Shown piece by piece: positions 12,673 to 23,340 of a stretch of DNA of 64,000 bases. The translations under genes were made by a program, and so were the position numbers. This stretch comes from Bugula neritina (lineage: Eukaryota; Bryozoa; Gymnolaemata; Cheilostomatida; Bugulidae): assembly GCA_964035545.1 (NCBI GenBank), contig OZ037765.1, positions 2,207,001-2,271,000 of the forward strand. Reading direction: 5' to 3'. Below the pieces are notes generated by a model. That model was not told where the DNA came from. It made no database searches and worked only from the letters and a program-made list of their open reading frames with translations. The stretch's first letter is position 1, and the number at the start of each line of letters is the position of its first letter.

Positions 12673-15584
12673 TTATTTTGTGCAGACAACACAAGTCAGC
12701 GGTTTATTTGCCTCATAAGGTGGACATTGCCCTGTGGTGCCAGATCCAGAACACCTGGTTCTTACAAAAAAGAACAAAGCTCCGTGAGTATCTGCCTCCA
12801 TTCCTCTGAGGTGTTCTGGTTCAGCATCCACACACTCGTAGGTGGTAGGGTGAGGATGGCCGTGGTATTGCGTCATCAAATAGCCTGCAAACAAAGTTTC
12901 ATATATAATAAATCAAGGAATACCTCTATAGTTTTATTGAGATGTTAATATTTCAAGAATAACTGTATGATTCTAAGTAATTTCTATAACAGAAAATATA
13001 GCAGAAGTTAACGCAATTAAAGTGTTTAGGTTTAGCTTTTAGTAAAAAGTTTTATTGATTTTTTTATTTTTTGTACATTGTCACATGCAATTTTGCAAAA
13101 TAATTTTCATCAATGGGTCAAAACAAATGAATTAAATAAACAAAACATAACCAGCTAGTTTCCATCAGCAATAGCCTATTTTTTTTATTGAGAATAAGTT
13201 CATTTAGTCTTGAGTGTTTCAAAATATCACACATTTTGGGTTTTTTTCAGTTTAATAATTTTAGTATTTACAGATATTTTAAAAGATGTTATCAATATTC
13301 TTAAACTCTAACTTTTAACAACATCATTATTTAAATTTACCTTCATATTCTTTAGTCCATTTAGCTGGACATTGCCTTTTAGCTGGAATCATAACAACAG
13401 CAGATCTGGTTTTAGTGTAGCATCTGGCGCATGGCGCATTCTGATTTAAAGTTGAATCAGGAAAGATATCTAGATTTGTTCCAGTTTCATATTCAACTCC
13501 ACTTATCCAATCACTCCACCAGCCGGTACCTCCACTGTAGTATTTGTTGTACTGGGGGTCTTTAAGAGGTAGACATTGATAGTTGACTCCACCCCCAGTG
13601 TGAGTGTGAGAAGAACCTCCAGCAAATCCTGAAATAAAAGAACATGTAAACACTATCACTCTGTCCTAAAGGTTCCCATATATTTAACATACAATAATGT
13701 GTACATGCTTTACAATACCTTCATAAAGTGTGACTGAAACACTTTCACAAGTATGTCTTCCCCATCTGGTGTACACAGCTCCACTTTCAACCACGGATGT
13801 AGTGCCTGGAAGTCCGGGGATACCACGTATTCCTTGGGTACCAGAAGCCCCTTTTTCTCCTTTAGCACCTGGTAAACCAGGAACACCGTAAGATCCAGGT
13901 GCCCCTTTATCTCCCTTCTGTCCTGGAAATCCATCTCTTCCTGTAAAGAGATTCCAATTGAGTCTTCTTTCTACTGTTTCCTATAAGTAGCCTGCTTTGC
14001 CAATAAAGTCACAAAGAGTTTCACTGTAAGAATTAAGTTATTAGAGCAGATATCTGCCTTGGGAATAAAATACAGATACTGTATCAGCTCTGTCCTTAAT
14101 ATATGACTCACCATCTCTACCATCTCTGCCATTTACACCATCTTTTCCAGAAACTCCTCTGACTCCTTGAAATAAAAGGGATATAAAATCTTATTATTGC
14201 TAACTATTCAGAACTGATTTAGTTTATATGGAATTCCTTTTCCAAGAATTATCACCTACCAAAAATACAAATCTGATTTAGTAATTTGGCCGTATCTTCA
14301 TCATAACTGACTTCTAAGTCGTCTGCTTCAGGTAGTTGTCCATTGAGTAGCTGCAAGATAGTCAGTAACAAGTATAAGACTCCATTTCTAAAGTAACAAT
14401 TATATCTGCATGTGCTGAAGAATTTCAAGTGCCTCAAGTCCATGCTACTATCTCGACTTGAAGAATATAGCATAGCACTAAATAAAAAAGGCTGTTAAGT
14501 ACATGACTTGGAGATTGTTAAATAACACGAATAAAGGATAAATCAATGTTTTCCTAACGTTAGCTTTGACTTTAGGAAGGACTAGCTACTAATTTAGGCA
14601 CAACAACCATTCTGTAAGATTAGTTTATTTGGCAATACAAAAGCTTTATAACAATCATTGCAATTTTCACAAATCACAAGTTATAGAGACCCAAGATTCT
14701 GTCCAGATTACCAGGAGGTATAGGTCAAAGGTCAATACTGTTTTAGTGCATACTTAATAGGTTATAAAAAATATTTATACTAGAAAGTTGAAAATTGAAA
14801 AAATAAAGTGTCCTTATATCCCTTTGTTAAGTAACGACCTCAGTTAATGACCTAAAATTATGATACTATAGAATAATTTTCAGCTGTTGGTTCCACAGAA
14901 TACAAAGTGAGGATTTTAAGCAGACACTACCCTGTTTTATAAAATAACAATTAATTTGTAAACGCAAGAAGCTGATTTAACAATAAAACTCACAGCATGA
15001 AGTAGTGAGTTGATAGTGTGACGTTGAGAGTGAATCAGATTTCTTAAATCTTCATTTACTTGACTTTGCTCTTTCATTTTGAGTTCTTGTTCTTTCATCT
15101 TGTCTTCCAGTGACTTCAGTCTGTTTTCAAGTTCCTGTGTTTCCTTCTGGTGTAACTCTAGACTCTCTAATCTGTCTTCCAAACTCTGTATTTTACTCTG
15201 GAGTACTTCTACATACTCTTTAAACTCTTCACTGGGCAGTACAGTGCCCGATGCATGGCCAAGTAGGGTACAGAGTGCCAGCAAAACATGTACTAAAATT
15301 TCAAAACATTACAGCTTAGTTTTGAGAATATTTCGTAGTACTTTTAGCCATCAAGGCTGTAATTTATGTTTCAAATTTGTTAATGGATATTTTTCAATAT
15401 TGCACCTGATATATCATAATTCAACCTTATTCTAGTTAAATACTCCTTTTAGTTGTTATAAATAATAATAGTAATTAATAAGCCAGGCATAGCTTAGCAT
15501 TCAGCAATAACAGAGCCACACATGTGACACATTACAAACTATCAGTATCTTATCTTCACTAAACCTACCTGACTTCAAGTCCAT
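12673..15584 (-). CDS. Secreted short-chain collagen C4-like protein, copy 3 (393 aa)
   Basis: Exons: 15584-15569, 15292-14994, 14350-14260, 14165-14112, 13940-13719, 13628-13341 and 12884-12673. Exon 5 has only 222 nt, 126 less than copies 1, 6 and 9, so the collagen stretch is the shortest type (shared with copy 5). The acceptor of exon 2 is followed by TA rather than CA, giving MDLKSVHVLL instead of MDLKSAHVLL; the signal peptide is retained. The head variable patch reads [10 protein letters not shown]. Exon 7 begins [17 protein letters not shown]. No stop or splice lesion is seen, so the copy is probably functional. Its far-upstream spacer is unlike that of most copies and lacks the conserved block. 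Confidence 0.87.
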
Positions 15585-15660
15585 CTTCACCTCTGCTATG
15601 CAGTGTTATGATTAGAGATTCAGAATTTATTTAAATTATTTGTTCAAGAAGCCAATCAGG
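15585..15660 (-). promoter_or_regulatory. Putative core promoter of copy 3
   Basis: The inverted CCAAT box is at 15652-15656, 68 bp before the ATG, with TTTAAATAAATT downstream of it on the minus strand. Confidence 0.45.
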
Positions 15661-17019
15661 TGCTGCAAATCACAAAAGCTACTTTCCTTAATTTGCTATA
15701 TTGAGTGAATGAATGAATTCGGGTGATTAGCTTTTACAATTAAATGATAAACTAAAACTTGATTATTTTATTTTATGTGCTGACAAACCTTTTCTTTATT
15801 TGCAATACTTGTATATTTAGTTCTATCTTTGACTATTTATTCCAACTTATTGAGCTATATATTACTTTCTACTATAATATATAGCTAGTTCAGTCATCAG
15901 GTTTATCCATCATGTATTAGAAAACTAATTCAATTTCTATTTCAAATCATGAGAAATTTTTCCTTACAGCAAGTTTCTAAAATTATTTGTCAATTATTTT
16001 AGATACAATTATTTGGATTTTGTTTTTTCTTATTTTCCACAACAAGTTTTTTGTTTTCTTTTTACAGGTTCAAGTTATATTAATGTACTTTTGAGAAGCT
16101 TTCAGTTTTGCCATTGCTTATTATCTTAACCAAACACGAACTTGTTTATGTCAGTGAGTATTCCAATGTTTTGTAATTGTTATTGTAATTGTTTGTGAAT
16201 AAACAGATATTGAGATAAGGAAGTTTGGATTAGCTTCAAGTGGTAAGTAATCTTTAATCGGGTCTCAAACCATAAGCCAGATAATGTACTACAAATACAC
16301 AATAAAGTAATATTAGTATAAGTAATGCTTAGGCACAAAAAGATTATATAACCAGAGTACAGTAATTACTATAACGTATGCTACAGAGTATACACATAAT
16401 ACAAATTATTATAATAACATTGTAACAATAAAATGATGATGGGAAGCCAAACATATCAGCGTGTTGGGTTATAACAGTTATAGGTTGACATGATAAAAAA
16501 TAATAAACATTTGAAGATTACTTAATGAAAATAATCAGTGTGAAATCAATTAATAAAAAAATCATCAGTCAGAGTAAGCTAATTAAAACTCACAGACATG
16601 GTGCAAATGTTTTGAAAAGCAAATATTTATTGTATTACATTTAGTGCATGTATAAGAATGACATTAGCTTGCAGTTTCAGCTCATTTAACTTTTACAACA
16701 ATAGGGTGGTTAGTAAAAAGATATACTTTTTAGATATTTGAATGTTAAACTCAACAAGCATTTGTTTTAATTTAACAACATTTCAGATTGTTTAAAGATG
16801 AAAAGTCCGAGCAAAACTGAAGAAAAGTGGTTAATGGGTTATTCTATTAAAAAATTCATTTCACAAAGTTGTTTAATATATAGTCTACAACATGAGTCAG
16901 CTGTTTCTTGACCTCAAATGTCTTATATTGGCATGACAAAGTGCAGAAACTCGTCATTTTATAGGTTGAATTAAAAAACCATTTTGTTAGTATTGAGCAT
17001 TGCAGTCAGAGAACTTCAG
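15585..17019. other. Spacer between copy 3 and copy 4, diverged type
   Basis: Beyond about 15,720 this AT-rich spacer does not follow the standard spacer: it lacks the conserved block and the tRNA-like repeat. A minus-strand AATAAA for copy 4 lies at 16626-16631, about 390 bp after the stop. Nothing else is recognised. Confidence 0.5.
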
Positions 17020-19717
17020 CTACTTTGTGCAGACGACACATGTCAGCTGTTTGTTGGAATCATATGGTGGACATTGCCCGGTGGTGCCATACCCGTAGCA
17101 GTCAGCTCTTATAAAATAAAGCAAAGCTCCGTCAGCATTTTTTTCCATTCCCCTGATGTATTCTGGCTCAGCATCCACACACTCGTAGGTGGTAGGGTGA
17201 GCGTTGTTGTTGTGACCGGCCATCAAGTAGCCTATACAAGCAGAGATTTCATTTCAGTTTGTTCCTTTAGTAAAAATTTTGTGAAAATATCTCGCTTCAT
17301 TGATAAGATCATTAAATGTTTCTATCAAAGAAAATAGCAACTGTTGAAGCAATAAAAATGTTCAAGTCTTATTCCTTTCAGTGAATACGTTAATAATTTG
17401 TTATTTCTTTGACATTAATGTGGCATTGAGCTTTTCAAATCATTTCTATTTATGCTTCAAGGATTTTTTTTAATAAACTTCATCGTTTATATTGAAATCA
17501 CTTATTGAATGTACCTTCATATTCTTTAGTCCATTTAGCTGGACATTGCCTTTTAGCTGGAATCATTACAACAGCAGATCTGGTTTTAGTGTAGCATCTG
17601 GCACATGGTAAGTTCTGATCTTTGGCTGCATCAGGAAATATACCTGTATGCAACTCAAATTCATATTCAACTCCATGTATCCAGCCACCTGACCAGGTTT
17701 GGCCTCCAGTGTAGTATTTGTTGTACTGGGGGGTCTTTAAGAGGTAGACATTGATAGTTGACTCCACCCCCAGTGTTAGAGAAATAAGAACCTCCAGCAA
17801 ATCCTGAAATCAGAGAACATGGTAACACTATCACTCTGTCCTAAAGGTTCCCATATATTTAACATACAATAAAGTGTTCATGCCTTACAATACCTTCATA
17901 AAGTGTGACTGAAACACTTTCACAAGTGTGTCTGCCCCATCTTGTGTACACAGCTCCACTTTCAACCACAGATGTAGCACCTGGAAGTCCGGGAACACCA
18001 CGTATTCCTTGGACACCAGAAGCCCCTTTAGTACCTTTTATACCATCATTGCCTTTAGCTCCTTTAGCTCCATCTGCTCCCCTGTTTCCTTTAGCACCTG
18101 GTGAACCAGGCAAACCTTGAGATCCAAGTGCTCCTTTATCTCCCTTCTGTCCTGGAAATCCATCTCTTCCTGTAGAAAGACTTTACTTGAGTATTTTATA
18201 CTGTCTTTTAGTTAATTGTTTGCTGTCTCCTAGTTAGATGTTTACTGACTTCCAGTTATCTGTTTTGCCAACAAAGTCACTGCGCAGTTTATTGTAAGCA
18301 TTGAGTTACCAGAGCATATGTATGCTTGTGAAATAAAATACAGATACTGTATCAAATCTGTCGGTAATACATGACTCACCATCTCTACCATCTCTGCCAT
18401 TTACACCATCTTTTCCATCTTCTCCATCTTTTCCAGAAACTCCTCTGACTCCTTCAAATAACAGGAATGTAAAATTTTGTTATTGCTAACTATTCGGAAC
18501 TGACTTAGTTTAAATGGAGCTCTTTCTCTATTTCTTACCACCTAATAGTTATCACCTACCAAAAATACAAATCTGATTTAGTAATTTGGCCGTATCCTCA
18601 TCATAACTGACTTCTAAGTCATCTGCTTCAAGTAGTTGTCCATTAAGTAGCTGCAAGATAGTCAGTAACAAGTAAAGACTCTATTTTTAGAGTAACAATT
18701 ATATCTGTATGTGATGGAGAATTTCAAGTGCCTCAAGTCCATGCTACTAACATGACTTTATGCACAAATGTCATTTTGTAAAATTTATAGGTTCTTAGAC
18801 AATAATAAGTGGACTGCAAATCTTTCTATCAAAAACGAACCCATGCAGGATTCTTTTGAGGTTACCAGGAGGTAGAGATCAAAGGTCAACTTAGTAATGA
18901 AACATATTTATACTGATTAGTTGAAAATTAAAAACAAATTATCTTTATATTTCCTTATAATAAATGACTAGTGAGGGACTTGCAGTATTCCAAGACATAT
19001 TAGTTATATCAAACAATAATACTTTTTATCTGTTGGTTTCACAACATAAAAACGGAGAATCTTAAACAACCACTACCCTGTTTTATAGAATGACTATTAA
19101 TTTGGTTTAAATGTAAGAAATATATTTAATGATAAAACTCACAGCATGAAGTAGTGAGTTGATAGTGTGACGTTGAGAGTGAATCAGATTTCTTAAAACT
19201 TCATTTACTTGACTTTGCTCTTTCATTTTGAGTTCTTGTTCTTTCATCTTGTCTTCCAGTGACTTCAGTCTGTCTTCAAGTTCCTGAGTTTCCTTCTGTT
19301 GTAACTCTAGACTCTGTAGTCTGTCTTCCAAACTCTGTATTTTACTCTGGAGTACTTCTGCATACTCTTTAAACTCTTCACTGGGTAGCACAGTGCCAGA
19401 TGCATAGCCAAGTAGGGTACATAGTGCCAGCAAAACATGTACTAAAATTTCAAAACATCACTGCCTAGTTTTGAGAATATTTCGTAGTACTTTTAGCCAT
19501 CAAAGCAGTAATTTATGTTTAAACTTGATAATGAATATTTTCCAATATTGCACCTGAAGTAATATTCTAGTTAAATACTCTTTAGTTGTTATAAAAAATA
19601 ATAGTAATTAATAAGCCAGACATAGCTTAGCATTCAGCAATAACAGAGCCACACATGTGACACATTACAAACTATCAGTATCTTATCTTCACTAAACCTA
19701 CCTGACTTCAAGTCCAT
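17020..19717 (-). CDS. Short-chain collagen C4-like gene, copy 4, with one-base frameshift in exon 6
   Basis: Exons: 19717-19702, 19441-19143, 18650-18560, 18451-18380, 18169-17894, 17803-17515 and 17231-17020 (stop TAG). Exon 6 has 289 nt where every other copy has 288: the plus strand shows six G at 17728-17733 where other copies have four or five bases here with no net length change. Read literally, the frame is lost after the conserved CLPLKD and a stop follows at 17667-17669, removing most of the head. Downstream sequence is otherwise intact and quite diverged ([20 protein letters not shown]; exon 7 [16 protein letters not shown]), which suggests it was coding until recently, or that the extra G is a homopolymer sequencing error. 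Exon 5 is the 276-nt type. Confidence 0.7.
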
Positions 19718-19795
19718 CTTCACCTTTGCTATGCAGTGTTATGATTAGAGATTCAGAATTTATTTAACTTATTTGTTCAAGGAGCCAATCAGGGG
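19718..19795 (-). promoter_or_regulatory. Putative core promoter of copy 4
   Basis: The inverted CCAAT box is at 19785-19789, 68 bp before the ATG, with an AT-rich stretch between. Confidence 0.45.
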
Positions 19796-21029
19796 CTTCC
19801 AATCACAAAAGCCAATTTCACTTTACTATTGAGTGAATGAATGTATTTTTGTGGTTATAAATTTTACATTTGCATCATAAATCAAATCTCCCCTATTGAA
19901 TTGCAAATTTTTGCAAACTTTCTAGCTATTTACAACATGTATTTTTTAGTTTTATGTCTGATAACATGTATTCTCACTGATTATATAGCTATAGACTACA
20001 TTCTACTATTCTCTAATGATGTTGAATACAATTTTTCATTCTGGGTTTTTGCTCACTTTTCACAAATGTTTATTGTTTTTAAATTGTTTGTAATCTTGCC
20101 GCTGTTGCTTTGGTGTGGTCTGATATAATAAGATTCCTTAAAGCATTGAGTTTTGTAACTTCTAAAACTAATAAAAGTAGCAGACACAGTGACTGAATTA
20201 CAAAACTTATTAAACTACATTTTACACTACATTTTAGCTGTAATTGACTAATTTATTTTACAGGAATATAATGGAATTTGTAATTTTAAAGCTATCATAT
20301 CCTTCCATTAACAATAAGAAGATTATATAATTAACGAATTCAAGTCATAAGTAAGTACAAACTTTTCACCTATCATTGAATGTGATGTACACGTCTCGAC
20401 ACCACATAAAGCCTTTACAAGTCTTCACTGTAAGAGTTGACTTGGTTGAACTCTAGAAGGAAGTATGTTGGTATTTGATAAGTAAAGAGAAGAGATTGTA
20501 TCTCTATACAGCTTTCTGTGTTTGTATAATATGTTTGATGTAACTACCATATTGTAAATACTATGTCTATGTCAATTGTCTATTTGAATTGCATAGTTTT
20601 TTCTTTATATTATTTATTAGCAATGCAATTAAATTAAATATCAGGTATTCCTTTTATAGTTGCAACATAGTCAATGTAGCAACACATCTACTTTGTGTGT
20701 ATAAATGTGCTGCTGTTAAAGATATTTAGTTACTGAAAATGTTGCTATTAAATTTAACAACCTAAATATAGCATCTACTCCAAGTTGCAGATAATCATGT
20801 GCTGCTCTTTAAATTCTTTAGCTGCTGAGAAGGTTGCTATATAAATCCTAACTATATAGTATCTCCCCTTAAGGATAATCATATCACATTGAATAAAGAC
20901 TTGAGTGTTTCTGCTTTCTTTCATGCTTGACTTTTTATTTAATTATGAATAGAAACTTTGTGCTTCTATAAGTTTTCAGGTTTTTGAGGCCGACTATAGA
21001 AATGTTCGCAGAACTTACATTATATAACT

Positions 21030-21115
21030 TTTACACACACTGAAATCTGAACTCGAAACCTTCAGCTTACAAGCAGGCGCACTAGCCTCTATACAACACA
21101 GGGCTATCGGGTAAT
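21030..21115 (-). repeat. Degenerate tRNA-derived SINE-like sequence
   Basis: The minus strand reads TTGTATAGAGGCTAGTGCG (A-box-like), CTGCTTGTAAGC (anticodon-arm-like with TGT) and GGTTTCGAGTTC (B-box-like) in tRNA order. Stems are imperfect, so this is tRNA-derived repeat sequence. A sister copy lies at 43135-43235. Confidence 0.45.
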
Positions 21116-21198
21116 CTCAGCATTACACCCCCCCCCCCTTTTTTCCCCACTGCACTTGTCTATCTACTACTCTTTCCTGGCTTCTTAACTCCTTTGGA

Positions 21199-21477
21199 GT
21201 ACTACTACTACTGCTGCTGCTACTACAACTGCTGCTACTACTACTACTACTACTGCTACTACTGCCACTACTACTGCTGCTGCTGCTACTACAACTGCTG
21301 CTACTACTACTACTACTACTGCTACTACTGCTACTACTGCCACTACTACTGCTGCTGCTGCTACTACTGCTACTACTGCTACTACTGCTACTACTGCCAC
21401 TGCTACTGCTGCTGCTGCTACTGCTGCTACTGCTGCATGCTGATTTCGCTGCATGCCGCTGCTGCTGCTGCTACTAC
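21199..21477. repeat. CTA/CTG trinucleotide microsatellite
   Basis: Mixed CTA and CTG triplets run for about 240 bp, are interrupted by a short non-repeat segment containing TGATTTCGC flanked by GCATGC, then resume. Long open frames of tyrosine/cysteine or alanine/valine across it are by-products of the repeat. Confidence 0.95.
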
Positions 21478-22784
21478 ACTTCACTAATGACAGAAATGGC
21501 TCATAAAACTGCTGCCCCCCCCCCCCCCCATTAACTTGAGATCTGTAGTTTGTATAAGCAACTATTACGTCACGGAGGCTATTGCAGTGGGTAACCTCAA
21601 TATTACATACATGAATTTTTTCAAAATACTCTTCAAATATCAATATGGAAAATTAGTTTAAGTCACATGCCTGGAAAGCATATTGTCGTTGAACAAAACA
21701 TTTTACAACACCATTATTTGTAAGAGTTTCTGTGTTATCCTCAATTTAGCTGGATGTCCAGGACCATACCTAAATAGTTACTACTTTACTAATAGTCAGT
21801 GTAAAACCAACCAATTAAAAACAACTTATTTCAGATGTTATCATTCATAATAAACTAATAAAAAGGCAGACATGACATGGATATTTTAAAAGATAAGACA
21901 TATTAGTGTAAATAATAAACTTTTATTTATTACATGTACTATATAAGAATGACATAAGTTTGTGCTTTTAGCCTAATTAACTTTGATATTAGAGTGGTTA
22001 GTAAGTTTATTACCAAAAAGATATACTCTTTTAAAAAAAATTAATTATCAAGCCCATAAAGCATTTGTTTTAATTTAACAACAGTTCAGATTGTTTAAAG
22101 ATGAAAAGTCTGAGCAAAACTGAAGAAAAGTGGTTAATGGGTTATTCTATTGAAAACTTATTTAACAAAGTTATTTAGTACAAATAACATGGTTCAGTTG
22201 TTTCCTATAGCCTCACTTGTTTAATTATAAAAATTCAGAAATTTGCCTTATTAGGTTAAAATCAATAACATGGTTGTTAGTGAGTATTTCAATACTAGCT
22301 TGAGTGAGAACGCCTTCAGCTATTTAGTGCAGACGACAAAAGTGGGGGTTGATAGGCTAACCTATAAGTAAACACATCAATAGAGTTTCCTTTAGCAAAG
22401 TTATTTTGTGCAGACGACACAAGTCAGCTGTTTATTTGCCTCATATGGTGGGCATTGTCCTGTGGTGCCTTGTCCAGAACAGTCAGTTCTTACGAAATAG
22501 AACAAAGCTCCGTTAGTATTTCCTTCCATTCCTCTGAGGTGTTTTGGCTCAGCATCAACGCATTCGTAGGTGGTAGAGTGGTAAGCATGATGATTAGTCA
22601 TCAAGTAGCCTACAAGTATGAGGTTTATTGCAGTTCATTCATTTATTTTATAATAATTAATCATTGTTAACATTGAATTTTGTATTTTCTCAATTGTTAT
22701 CTTAATGTTTATGGATAATTTAGAGTTGGGATGGTAGCAGACCCAAAGAACAAATCTTTAGAAGCTATTTGAAATGTCAATTTA

Positions 22785-23340
22785 CTATTGTGGTAAATAT
22801 TAAGAGTTATCCCCCTTGACACTTTACTTATGGTTATTTTTCTAAATACTGTAATCATAGCTAATTATGTAGCGTAACTTTCTAATACCTTAAACACTAT
22901 GGCTAATGTTGAGCTTTTAACATAGTAAATAGTTAATCCCTTTTCCCCCAATTACAAGTTACAATACGCATACACTTGGTTGGGTTCATTTTTTGCTGGT
23001 TCATGTAAACCGACAGTTGGACCGATTTCGGCAGGTGGATGCAGGCAGACCGAATGTCGGTTACCGATATTTCCAGTGTCGGTCACCGACATGACGAATG
23101 TCGGCGAACATCGGCCCGCTGTCGGTGGAAGGTTCTAGAGGTCCTTTGTTCTACCAGTATAAAAGGACACGCATTTTAGAGCTTCAGTCACTTGCGGACT
23201 GGAGCTCACACTGGATACTTCTCACTGCTACAATAAAGTACTGCAAGCACACGGCAACCTCTCTCTCTTGTCTCTTCTATAACAAGGAGTTATGTTCTCT
23301 GCCTGATTTCATTCTATCACCCACAAAACTACTACACTAT
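22785..23340 (+). mobile_element. Solo LTR A in intron 6 of copy 5
   Basis: The element begins TGTGGTAAATATT at 22789 and ends CTACTACA at 23336 (548 bp, TG...CA). It is flanked by CTAT at 22785-22788 and 23337-23340. The intron of copy 9 (about 44,690) shows the uninterrupted site TTTACTATAAAGGC, confirming the ends. A TATA box (TATAAAAGG, 23158-23166) and AATAAA (23232-23237) are in the order expected of U3-R-U5. No internal region remains. The open frame of 118 codons across it is incidental. Confidence 0.85.
23009..23130. repeat. CCGA/TCGG motif cluster inside solo LTR A
   Basis: About a dozen CCGA or TCGG motifs occur as small inverted pairs, for example ACCGAATGTCGGT and GTCGGTCACCGAC. 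The related LTR at 52360-54384 has only one CCGA...TCGA pair here, so roughly 90 bp were gained by local repetition in this copy or lost in the other. Confidence 0.6.

Larger units (their letters stand above)
19718..22400. other. Spacer between copy 4 and copy 5 with microsatellite
   Basis: It contains the conserved block at 20430-20520, a tRNA-like stretch at about 21030-21115, poly-C runs (21128-21138 and 21515-21529), a CTA/CTG microsatellite and a minus-strand AATAAA for copy 5 at 21922-21927. From about 20,820 it matches the copy 8-9 spacer rather than the standard one. Confidence 0.6.

Noticed and set aside
21185-21643. 152-codon Ala/Val-rich frame and the facing Tyr/Cys-rich frame
   Set aside because: Both are translations of the CTA/CTG microsatellite.
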